DNA of 7,777 nucleotides from Chromatiales bacterium (GTDB lineage Bacteria; Pseudomonadota; Gammaproteobacteria; Steroidobacterales; GCA-2729495): positions 1-7,777 of the forward strand of contig JAUWKW010000057.1 of assembly GCA_030614035.1 (NCBI GenBank), read 5' to 3'. The translations under genes were made by a program, and so were the position numbers. Position 1 is the stretch's first letter. Every line of letters starts with the position of its first letter. Shown here piece by piece: positions 1 to 7,061 of this stretch. The notes under the pieces were generated by a model that had not been told where the DNA came from, did no database searches, and saw nothing but the letters and a program-made list of their open reading frames with translations.

Positions 1-169
1 CCGGCGAGTGAACGCCGATTCGAGCGGTGCCAGGGATGGCGTAGCGAGATTAAGCGTGCGGCCCCTCCGGGCGGTCCAGCTGCGGTTGAGAGAGGATGCC
101 CTTCGGTCACCCGCGACACGCGATGCGCCGCGAGAACTCGGCCGATAGCCGCCGGGATAAGCTCCTGCG
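1..169. other. Unassigned left edge, no recognisable gene
   Basis: This stretch lies just downstream of the ybbP stop codon. On the minus strand two of the three frames stay open across it, and on the plus strand the frame beginning at base 1 is open to a TGA at 181-183. None of these translations resembles a family I know, and all are rich in Arg, Ala, Gly and Pro, as expected from chance reading of GC-rich DNA. There is no T-run or clean GC hairpin that would make an intrinsic terminator for ybbP. It could be intergenic, or it could hold the edge of a gene that continues to the left. The window is too short to decide. Confidence 0.4.
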
Positions 170-2662
170 CTAGCCCTGCCTGAGTACCACTATTGGCGGC
201 TCATTGACCGCCTTGCGCGTGGCCAGCGTTCCCGTAACACCGACAATTATTGCACCGGCCAGTAACCCGACGACCCAAAGCGACGGGTCCATCCGGTAAT
301 CAAGGTCAAAGAGGTTCTCGGCAAGCACCCAACCAACGGCGGTCGCGCCTAGTGCCGCGAGCAATCCGGCCAGGCTACCCAATACAACGAACTCGACCGC
401 TACGCCCTGCAAAATTTTGCTTCGGCTCGCTCCCAGTGTGTGAAGAATCGCACTTTCGAATCGGCGCTCATCGCGAGTGCCCTGGATTGCCGCTAGCAAC
501 ACGACCACGCCCGCCAAAAGCGTGAACAGGAAAACGTATTGCACGGCAAGAGATGCCTTGTCGATGACAGAGCGAACCTGCGCCAGTACCACTTCGAGAT
601 CCAACAGCGTAATGCCCGGATATTCTTGCAGCAGCTGATTCAATACCTGGCGACGCTCCGTCGGAACGTAGACACTCGATAGATATGTCTGTGGCAACGA
701 CATAACGTCGCCGGGGGATAGCACAAAGTAAAAGTTGGGCGCAAAAGAATCCCATTCGATAAAGCGAAGACTCGTTAGCGGCGCCTTGATTTCCTCACCT
801 CCAATATCGAACGTGAACACATCGCCGATCTTCACACCCATATCTCGCGCGACATCTTCATCGAGGGAAATCTGCAGCGGGCCATCATAATCGGCACCCC
901 ACCACTGACCGGCACGAACACGATTGCTTTCCGGCAATGTAGCGGTCCAGGTCAGATTCGTTTCGCGACGGCTAAACCCCCGACCACGTGGACTACGAAA
1001 TTCAAAATCTTCTATTGCCTGATCGTTAACTCGGATAAGTCGCCCGCGAATCAGCGGTAGAAAATCCGGGCTGGTTCCGAGCTCCCGCTCGAACAACGCG
1101 CTAATCCCCGGCCAGGATTCGGGCCGAATGTTAATCAAGAAATAGTTCGGCGCATCTTCCGGTAGAGTTCGCTGCCATTCCTGCAGTAAATCATTTCGTA
1201 CCACCGATAACAGCAACAGCACCATCAGACTGAGACCGAAGGCGACGATCTGTACGATGCTCTCGCGGCCACGTCGAGACACGTTCGCGAGACCATAACG
1301 CCACGCGACACCGGCCGCACCGCGGAATCGCGTTAACCCACGGACTAAAAGCCAGCCCGCAATCACTGCTGCCACCGTGGTGCCGACGAGTCCACCGACG
1401 ATCAACGCCAGCAAACGGAAATCACGCACGATGACGTAAATCATGACGATAAGTGCCGCGATGGCGACGCCGTAAACCAGTCCGGTCCTGAGCTGGGGTG
1501 CAGCAAGGTCACGGCGCAACACACGCAACGGGGCGGTAGTCTTGAGTTCCGAAAGATGAGGTAATGCGAACCCGATGGCGATCGTGGCCGCCGTCGCCAA
1601 CCCTAGCGCGCCTGCCCATAACGAGGCCGTGGGTAACTCGAAGTTCATAAAATCTGCCAGGATTACGGCAAGAAAAAATTGTGCGAAATACCCTATAGCC
1701 GTTCCGATTGCAGCAGTCCCGAGGGTTATAACGATGAGCTGCACCATAGTGCTACGTTGAATATACCGTTGCGTGGCGCCGAGGCATTTGAGTAATGCGA
1801 CGGTATCCAGATGACGAAGGGCGTAACGACGGGCAGCCATAGCCGTGGCCACAGCTGCCAAAATAACCGTCACCAGCGAAGCCAGGTTCAGAAACCTTTG
1901 GGCCCGGTCAATCGCCGCGGTGATCTGCTCACCGGCATCATCCAGATCGCGGATGCGTTGAACGCCGCTAAGCCTGGGAGTTACCAGCGCACGAAACTCC
2001 TTCAGCCTGACCTCATCGCCCGAAAATAATTGCCTATAGCTGACACGGCTGCCAGCTTGTACGACCTCCATCGCCGGCACATCGGATAGGTTTACGAGCA
2101 GAGCAGGCTGCAGGTTCAGAAAGCCGCCGACATTCTGATCCGGGCGATACTCAAGCACGCGCGTAATGTTGAGACTCAGCGTACCGACCTTTACCGTGGC
2201 CCCGACATTTAGCCCCAGCCGGGCGAGTAAACCCGGCTCTGCCCAGGCGGTCCCTACTGCGGGAACGTCGCTGGTCTCTCGCGTCGTTCCGAACATTTCG
2301 TCAGAGACCAGCAACCGGCCCCTTAACGGATAGCCGCTCGATACGGCGTTGATAATGGCCAGGCTGTTGTCCGGGCCCGATCGAACGACAGAGGGAAAGC
2401 CGAGTACCTCCGCTGAATTCAGACCTAGCGATTGCGCCTCGTCCAGATAATTCGGGTCGATCGGATTCGGCGAACGGATAACAAGATCCGCGGCCAGAGT
2501 TGCGGAAGCCTGCGCCTTAACGGCCCGCCCGACACGGTCGGTGAAAAAGCCAACGGCGGTCATCGAAGCAACTGCGACAACCATCGCCAACACCAGGACC
2601 GTCAGTTCGCCGGCCTTAAAATCACGAAACAAACTACGCAATGCGAACTGCTGATAGGTCAT
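170..2662 (-). CDS. ybbP: YbbP-type FtsX/MacB-family ABC transporter permease
   Basis: This is an inner-membrane permease subunit of an ABC system, the partner of the ATPase encoded just upstream. It has 830 residues, close to E. coli YbbP as I recall it (about 800). I count about ten hydrophobic spans: 20-40, 256-276, 307-333, 350-370, 394-412, 418-440, 468-488, 703-727, 755-781 and 794-815. Two large non-membrane regions (about 41-255 and 489-702) would be periplasmic, and FtsX-like domains lie near 260-380 and 705-820. This duplicated layout is typical of the YbbP group of long permeases. The start at 2662 is chosen over an in-frame start 14 codons upstream because its ATG overlaps the ybbA stop (ATGA) and a GGAAAG ribosome-binding site lies 8 bases before it. 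The substrate is unknown. By family this is a mechanotransmission-type exporter or envelope remodeller, possibly acting on lipids or lipoproteins, but the sequence does not settle that. Confidence 0.93.
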   Translation of the reverse strand: MTYQQFALRSLFRDFKAGELTVLVLAMVVAVASMTAVGFFTDRVGRAVKAQASATLAADLVIRSPNPIDPNYLDEAQSLGLNSAEVLGFPSVVRSGPDNSLAIINAVSSGYPLRGRLLVSDEMFGTTRETSDVPAVGTAWAEPGLLARLGLNVGATVKVGTLSLNITRVLEYRPDQNVGGFLNLQPALLVNLSDVPAMEVVQAGSRVSYRQLFSGDEVRLKEFRALVTPRLSGVQRIRDLDDAGEQITAAIDRAQRFLNLASLVTVILAAVATAMAARRYALRHLDTVALLKCLGATQRYIQRSTMVQLIVITLGTAAIGTAIGYFAQFFLAVILADFMNFELPTASLWAGALGLATAATIAIGFALPHLSELKTTAPLRVLRRDLAAPQLRTGLVYGVAIAALIVMIYVIVRDFRLLALIVGGLVGTTVAAVIAGWLLVRGLTRFRGAAGVAWRYGLANVSRRGRESIVQIVAFGLSLMVLLLLSVVRNDLLQEWQRTLPEDAPNYFLINIRPESWPGISALFERELGTSPDFLPLIRGRLIRVNDQAIEDFEFRSPRGRGFSRRETNLTWTATLPESNRVRAGQWWGADYDGPLQISLDEDVARDMGVKIGDVFTFDIGGEEIKAPLTSLRFIEWDSFAPNFYFVLSPGDVMSLPQTYLSSVYVPTERRQVLNQLLQEYPGITLLDLEVVLAQVRSVIDKASLAVQYVFLFTLLAGVVVLLAAIQGTRDERRFESAILHTLGASRSKILQGVAVEFVVLGSLAGLLAALGATAVGWVLAENLFDLDYRMDPSLWVVGLLAGAIIVGVTGTLATRKAVNEPPIVVLRQG

Positions 2663-3351
2663 CCGACCAGCTTTCCGGAATCGATTTCGATGATACGGTC
2701 GCAACGGCTCGCCAGATCCTTATCATGCGTCACCAGGACCAGCGTGGTTTCAAATTTGTTGTTCATATCGAATAGCAGTGTGCCAACCCGTTCGCCACTC
2801 CCGGTATCGAGATTGCCGGTCGGCTCGTCGGCAAACAACACGGTTGGGTTGGTGACAAATGCGCGGGCAATTGCGACCCGCTGTTTTTCTCCGCCGGATA
2901 ACTGTCGAGGGTAATGCGAATAGCGTTCCGTCAGCCCTACGCTGTCCAACGCTTCCCTGGCGCGGCCGGCGGCACCACCTGTACCGTTAAGCTCCAGCGG
3001 CAGCATGACATTTTCCTGCGCAGTGAGCGATGGCACCAGGTGGAAAGACTGAAACACAAAGCCGACATGACGTCCGCGCAGCGATGCGCGACCGTCCTCA
3101 TCCAGACCTGCCAAGTCCTCGCCACACAGCCAGACACCACCGGACGTTGCATGATCCAAACCGGCAAGCAGGGCCAGCAGGGTGGTTTTGCCAGCGCCCG
3201 ATGGGCCTACAACGGCCACGGTCTCTCCGCGTTTTACTTCCAGGTCAACGCTGTCGAGTATGGTCAATGATCCCTCAGGGCTGCTAACCTGCTTACTTAA
3301 GCCTGCTGCTCGCAATACACAGTCTTCAGCTATGCGTTCTCGATCATCCAA
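2659..3351 (-). CDS. ybbA: YbbA-type ABC transporter ATP-binding protein
   Basis: This is the cytoplasmic ATPase of the LolD/MacB-like group, which powers the YbbP permease encoded next. All nucleotide-binding motifs are intact in its 230 residues: Walker A GPSGAGKT (49-56), Q-loop Gln101 in FVFQSF, signature LSGGE (151-155), Walker B VLFADEP (171-177, catalytic Glu176) and H-loop His209. The phrase GFVFQSFHLVP is typical of this subgroup. The start is uncertain. The only in-frame choices are TTG at 3351 (AGGA about 11 bases upstream) and TTG at 3315, which would give a 218-residue protein beginning at the first beta strand. I prefer 3351 because E. coli YbbA has a few residues before this strand. 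With that start the gene overlaps the divergent tesA by 20 bases. The stop overlaps the ybbP ATG, so translation is probably coupled. Confidence 0.93.
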   Translation of the reverse strand: MDDRERIAEDCVLRAAGLSKQVSSPEGSLTILDSVDLEVKRGETVAVVGPSGAGKTTLLALLAGLDHATSGGVWLCGEDLAGLDEDGRASLRGRHVGFVFQSFHLVPSLTAQENVMLPLELNGTGGAAGRAREALDSVGLTERYSHYPRQLSGGEKQRVAIARAFVTNPTVLFADEPTGNLDTGSGERVGTLLFDMNNKFETTLVLVTHDKDLASRCDRIIEIDSGKLVG

Positions 3352-4000
3352 GATAGGTTTGTTCCTGCTTCTAAGCGTCGCATGGCAGTTAGCGTCTGCG
3401 GGTGGCGTTGCCAGAACTTTGCTGGTTATCGGCGACAGCCTGAGCGCTGGCTACGGGATCGACCTCGAAGACGGCTGGGTATCGCTATTGCAAAATCGGC
3501 TCACGGAGCAAGGGTACGGTTATCGAGTGGTCAATGCCAGCATCAGCGGGGATACGACGACCGGCGGCGCATCGCGCCTGCCCCGCGCGCTCGAATTGCA
3601 TCAACCCGATATAGTGCTAATCGAACTCGGCGGCAACGATGGCCTGCGTGGAACGCCGATATTTGTCATGAAAAGTAACCTTGCGGCGATGATAGAGGTA
3701 GCTCAGAAAAACGGCGCCGAGGTCGTGCTAGCGGGCATGCAGATGCCACCGAACTATGGTGCCGACTATGCCGGGGATTTCGCCGATGTGTACGAAGATC
3801 TGGCGGCAGAATACGAAACCGCCCTGATAGAGTTTTTTCTTGCCGGGGTTGCCCTTGACCCCAATATGATGCAGGCCGACAACATTCATCCTAACGAGAA
3901 GGGTCAGCCGCTTCTGCTGGAAAACGCATGGGCCGTGCTGGTTACAGGAGTTTTAAAGCCAGCCTCCGCCAGTCTGACGACCGGCGACGAAAAGCACTGA
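3332..4000 (+). CDS. tesA: Periplasmic arylesterase / acyl-CoA thioesterase I / lysophospholipase L1 (SGNH hydrolase)
   Basis: This is a multifunctional esterase that hydrolyses acyl thioesters, aryl esters and lysophospholipids in the periplasm. It has 222 residues. An N-terminal signal peptide is clear: a basic start (MRSRSSK), a hydrophobic core at about 8-19 and a likely cleavage after Ala-Ser-Ala (21-23). All SGNH blocks are present: GDSLS with nucleophile Ser36, the block II Gly73 in SISGDTT, GGND with Asn102, and the DNIH motif with Asp183 and His186 completing the triad. The ATG at 3332 is chosen because the signal peptide begins there. Longer in-frame starts, back to 3182, would run antisense through ybbA and bury the signal peptide. 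No strong ribosome-binding site is visible. The gene is monocistronic on its strand, divergent from ybbA and convergent with pyrF. Confidence 0.95.
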   Translation: MRSRSSKIGLFLLLSVAWQLASAGGVARTLLVIGDSLSAGYGIDLEDGWVSLLQNRLTEQGYGYRVVNASISGDTTTGGASRLPRALELHQPDIVLIELGGNDGLRGTPIFVMKSNLAAMIEVAQKNGAEVVLAGMQMPPNYGADYAGDFADVYEDLAAEYETALIEFFLAGVALDPNMMQADNIHPNEKGQPLLLENAWAVLVTGVLKPASASLTTGDEKH

Positions 4001-4012
4001 GCCAACCAATCG

Positions 4013-4726
4013 TTAGTCGGCGAAGGCTTCCGCAATGGTTGCCTGAATTGATTGTGCCGCCTTGCGCGGATCGGGAGCGTTTCGGATCGGGCGGCCGATG
4101 ACAATATAGTCCGCGCCATCCGCGAATGCCTGTTCAACCGTGACCACGCGCTTCTGATCATCTTCGGCGCGGTTATCTACCGGGCGGATGCCGGGTGTAA
4201 TGACGAGCAATTGTTCGTCTATGGTCTGACGCAGTGCGGCCAGCTCCAGGCCGGATGCAATGACCCCGTCACAACCAGCTTCCAGCGCCCGGCGGGCGCG
4301 CGACAAGACTAAGTCACGCACGTCACAGTCGAAGCCGAGGTCATCCAGGTCACCGCGATCCAGGCTGGTCAGCGCAGTCACGGCGAGAATTTTTACGTCG
4401 CCTTTTGCGGCACCGGCCGCTTCCATCATGCTCTGGTTACCGTGCACTGTCGCGAAAGTCACACCACGATTATTGAGGTTACGAACTGCCGCAGCGACAG
4501 TAGCCGGTACGTCGAAAAATTTTAAATCGACAAAAATCTGCTTCGCCTGGCCCGCGAGCCAGTCGACCAACTCAAAGTAACCGCCCGACGTGGCCAGCTC
4601 GAGGCCGAGCTTATAGAAATGCACTGCATCACCCAATTGCTTCACCATTTTCCGCGCGCTAACGGGGTCCGGAAGGTCCAGTGCGAAAATCAGACGTTCA
4701 GATGGTGAAATGGATTTTGCTGCCAC
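4013..4726 (-). CDS. pyrF: Orotidine 5'-phosphate decarboxylase
   Basis: It converts OMP to UMP, the final step of de novo pyrimidine synthesis, in the cytosol. The product has 237 residues, the usual size for the short bacterial type, and forms a single TIM barrel. Visible motifs are Asp17 in FALDL, Lys39 in YKLG, the catalytic Asp67-Lys69-Asp72 tetrad region (VDLKFFD), the phosphate-binding TPGIRP (178-183) and Arg212 in GRPI. The start is GTG at 4726. The next in-frame Met is at residue 28, past the first barrel strand, so GTG is well supported, although no good ribosome-binding site precedes it. The loop sequences FFDVPATV and VHGNQSMM differ from the FHDIPNT and VHASGG forms I associate with E. 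coli-type PyrF (see findings). It is the last gene of the aroK-aroB-dgt cluster, 65 bases after dgt, and may have its own promoter. Confidence 0.95.
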   Translation of the reverse strand: MAAKSISPSERLIFALDLPDPVSARKMVKQLGDAVHFYKLGLELATSGGYFELVDWLAGQAKQIFVDLKFFDVPATVAAAVRNLNNRGVTFATVHGNQSMMEAAGAAKGDVKILAVTALTSLDRGDLDDLGFDCDVRDLVLSRARRALEAGCDGVIASGLELAALRQTIDEQLLVITPGIRPVDNRAEDDQKRVVTVEQAFADGADYIVIGRPIRNAPDPRKAAQSIQATIAEAFAD

Positions 4727-4744
4727 GGTTTATACGCGTATTGC

Positions 4745-4774
4745 CTGGCCGGCGGCATTCTAGCATCCGGCCAG
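4745..4774. repeat. Perfect inverted repeat in the dgt-pyrF gap
   Basis: CTGGCCGG (4745-4752) and CCGGCCAG (4767-4774) are exact reverse complements separated by 14 bases. Each arm contains the small palindrome GGCC. The transcript could form an 8-bp GC-rich hairpin just after the dgt stop codon. No T-run follows on either strand, so it is not a standard intrinsic terminator. It could stabilise a processed mRNA end, attenuate read-through into pyrF, be a dispersed repeat, or be a DNA-binding site. Confidence 0.5.
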
Positions 4775-4791
4775 CTGACTAAGCTCAGGTT

Positions 4792-5967
4792 TCATAGCGG
4801 GTCGTCGGGGTTAACCAATCGTTGGTAGGCTGCAACTGCATAGCGATCGGTCATGCCGGCGATGTAATCGGCCACGGCACGCGCGCGCCCGGCAGCACCG
4901 CTCTCTGCCTCCCAGCGCTGCGCTTTGTTCATATGCTCGGCGGGCATCACGGCCAAATCGTTCATGTAGGTTTCAAACAGTGCCGTGACGATCGCTGCGG
5001 CCTTGCCAGTCATATGCTGAACTTTCTCGTGCAGGTACAGACCACGCTGCAGAAACCGCTTCAGCTGCTGATGTTCGCTGCCGGTCTCGTCGCTCAATCG
5101 GACCAACGGACTGCTGTGCTCGCGCACGGCATCGATGTTTTCGGGCCGGGAATCGGCCAGCCGTTGTCGAGTCGTATCGAGCAGGTCCGTTACGATTGCG
5201 TTAATCATTCCCCGCACGGTTTCATGAACCAGTGCGCGGCGCGTTATGTCGGGGTAAGTGGTTTTCACCCGCTCGTACTGTTCGCGGAACAACGCCACCT
5301 CAGAGAGTTCATCGACAGTCAGAAGTCCGGCCCGCAAACCATCGTCGACGTCGTGATGGTTGTAGGCAATCTCATCTGCCAGGTTCGCGAGCTGTGCCTC
5401 CAGGCCGGGTTGCTTGCGGTCGATGAACCGCAGTCCGAGTTCACCCAAGGATCGCGCATTCTTCTTCGAGCAGTGCTTCAAGATTCCTTCTCGAGTCTCG
5501 AACATCAGGTTCAGCCCTGGAAACGACGCATACTTTTCCTCCAATTCGTCAACAACCCGCAGCGACTGTAGATTGTGCTCGAATCCGCCGAAATCACTCA
5601 TGCAAAGGTTCAGTGCGTCCTGTCCCGCGTGGCCGAATGGCGTATGTCCAAGGTCATGCGCCAGGCAGATTGCTTCAACCAGTTGCTCATTGAGCTCGAG
5701 TGAACGCGCAACCGTTCGGGCAATCTGCGCCACTTCCAGGGAATGCGTCAAGCGCGTGCGGTAATGATCCCCTTCATGATTGACAAAGACCTGGGTCTTG
5801 TAGACCAGCCTGCGAAAAGCGGTCGAGTGAATAATTCGGTCGCGATCCCGCTGGAATTCACCACGGTAGCCATGCTGCGGTTCCGGGTAATGCCGGCCAC
5901 TGCTCCGGTTTTCCACCGCCGCATACGGCGCGAGACCGGCGTCAGGTGGGCTGGTTTTAGCGGACAC
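4792..5967 (-). CDS. dgt: dGTPase-like dNTP triphosphohydrolase (HD superfamily)
   Basis: The family hydrolyses deoxynucleoside triphosphates to the deoxynucleoside plus tripolyphosphate, in the cytosol, and so controls dNTP pools. The product has 391 residues. It matches the shorter dGTPase-like class rather than the roughly 500-residue E. coli Dgt, so the preferred substrate is not certain. The conserved N-terminal block YRGEFQRDRDRI (34-45) leads into STAFRRL and KTQVF. The HD-domain metal ligands are His75 (TRLTHSLEV), His104-Asp105 (LAHDLGHTPFGH) and Asp198 (LADEIAYNHHDVDD). A C-terminal helical region follows from about 210. The start is GTG at 5967, which precedes the usual LAPYA stretch at the expected short distance. 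No clear ribosome-binding site is seen. The gene begins 14 bases after the aroB stop, so it is probably cotranscribed with it. Confidence 0.92.
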   Translation of the reverse strand: MSAKTSPPDAGLAPYAAVENRSSGRHYPEPQHGYRGEFQRDRDRIIHSTAFRRLVYKTQVFVNHEGDHYRTRLTHSLEVAQIARTVARSLELNEQLVEAICLAHDLGHTPFGHAGQDALNLCMSDFGGFEHNLQSLRVVDELEEKYASFPGLNLMFETREGILKHCSKKNARSLGELGLRFIDRKQPGLEAQLANLADEIAYNHHDVDDGLRAGLLTVDELSEVALFREQYERVKTTYPDITRRALVHETVRGMINAIVTDLLDTTRQRLADSRPENIDAVREHSSPLVRLSDETGSEHQQLKRFLQRGLYLHEKVQHMTGKAAAIVTALFETYMNDLAVMPAEHMNKAQRWEAESGAAGRARAVADYIAGMTDRYAVAAYQRLVNPDDPL

Positions 5968-5981
5968 GGCGCCAGCCCAAC

Positions 5982-7061
5982 TCAGCGAATGAACTGCGCG
6001 CTTAGCAAATCGACCAGCTCGTGCGACGGATAGTCGGCAGTGACACTGGCCGACCCCAGCGCGTCCAGCAAAACCAGGCGGATATCGCCGGCAACGACTT
6101 TTTTATCCAGCGACATAGCCTCAAGAAACGCGCGGGGATCGGCCTGGGGCGGTTCGACGGGCAGCCGCAATTTCACGAGCAGGTCTTTGACCCGCTTGGT
6201 ATCGGCTGCTTCGATACGGCCCAGGCGCTCCGACAATGTCGTAGCCATCATGATGCCCGCGGCCACGGCCTCGCCGTGCAGCCACTCGCCGTAGCCGGCG
6301 CAACGCTCAATCGCATGCCCGAAGGTGTGGCCCAGATTCAATAGCGCCCGTTGGCCCTGCTCGCGTTCATCCGCTGCGACAATCGCAGCCTTGATCTCGC
6401 AGCAGCGGCGCACAACGTGATACAGACGATCGGGATCCCGCTGCAGTACCGCATCGGCCTCGCTCTCCAGCCAGCCTATCAATTCGGCATCGGCAATCAG
6501 ACCGTACTTGACGACTTCCGCCAAACCGGCACTCAACTCCCGGTCGGCCAAAGTCTTCAGCGTATCGGTATCAGAAACAACGCAGCGTGGCTGGTGGAAC
6601 GCCCCAATCAGGTTTTTACCGCCCGGATGGTTCACTCCCGTCTTGCCGCCGACAGAAGAGTCAACCTGCGCCAAAAGCGTCGTCGGCACCTGTATGAAGT
6701 CGACGCCACGTTGGTAACTCGCGGCAGCGAAACCACCGATATCACCGATCACACCACCACCTAAGGTCAGCAAGATGCAGTCACGTCCGTAGCCATGCGC
6801 CACCAACGCATCGAACACCTGATTGACGGTTTGAAGGGTTTTGGTCGATTCACCATCGGGCAATGTAAGGGTATTGACCTGACAATCCCCAAGCAGTTTT
6901 TTAAGCGGCTCCAGGTACAGCGGTTCAACGACTTCGTTCGTGACGATGAGCACATCGCGTCCGAGCACATACGGATCGAGCAGCCCATTGCTGCCGAACA
7001 AGCCGCCGCCGATGATAATTGGGTAGCTACGTGCCCCTAGCTCAACAGTCAGTGTGATCAT
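5982..7061 (-). CDS. aroB: 3-Dehydroquinate synthase
   Basis: It converts 3-deoxy-D-arabino-heptulosonate 7-phosphate to 3-dehydroquinate, the second step of the shikimate pathway, using NAD+ and a divalent metal in the cytosol. The product has 359 residues, the normal length. The NAD-binding stretch GGGVIGDIGGF (101-111) and the substrate-binding block SSVGGKTGVNHPGGKN (135-150) are intact. By family comparison the metal ligands are Glu182 (LAEVVKYG), His245 (NLGHTFGHAIE) and His262 (WLHGEAV). The ATG at 7061 overlaps the aroK stop (ATGA), and a GGAGG ribosome-binding site lies 10 bases upstream inside aroK, indicating coupled translation. Confidence 0.97.
   Translation of the reverse strand: MITLTVELGARSYPIIIGGGLFGSNGLLDPYVLGRDVLIVTNEVVEPLYLEPLKKLLGDCQVNTLTLPDGESTKTLQTVNQVFDALVAHGYGRDCILLTLGGGVIGDIGGFAAASYQRGVDFIQVPTTLLAQVDSSVGGKTGVNHPGGKNLIGAFHQPRCVVSDTDTLKTLADRELSAGLAEVVKYGLIADAELIGWLESEADAVLQRDPDRLYHVVRRCCEIKAAIVAADEREQGQRALLNLGHTFGHAIERCAGYGEWLHGEAVAAGIMMATTLSERLGRIEAADTKRVKDLLVKLRLPVEPPQADPRAFLEAMSLDKKVVAGDIRLVLLDALGSASVTADYPSHELVDLLSAQFIR

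Noticed and set aside
2663..2704. Fourteen-codon extension of ybbP upstream of 2662
   Set aside because: The ATG at 2662 overlaps the ybbA stop in an ATGA and has a well-spaced GGAAAG. The extension is basic and would deepen the overlap with ybbA.
2914..3270. Plus-strand open frames opposite ybbA
   Set aside because: They are antisense to conserved ATPase motifs and show no family signature.
3182..3331. N-terminal extension of tesA by 50 codons
   Set aside because: It would run antisense through the ybbA coding sequence and place the clear signal peptide internally. The ATG at 3332 gives a standard secreted protein.
4004..4825. Eleven-base match AACCAATCGTT in the tesA-pyrF gap and near the end of dgt (about 4813)
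   Set aside because: One copy encodes ordinary dgt residues (QRLVNP) and the match does not extend, so it is most likely chance.
4822..5571. Long plus-strand open frame (about 249 codons) opposite dgt
   Set aside because: It lies wholly antisense to an intact, motif-complete dGTPase-like gene, and its translation resembles no known family. Such shadows are expected in GC-rich coding DNA.
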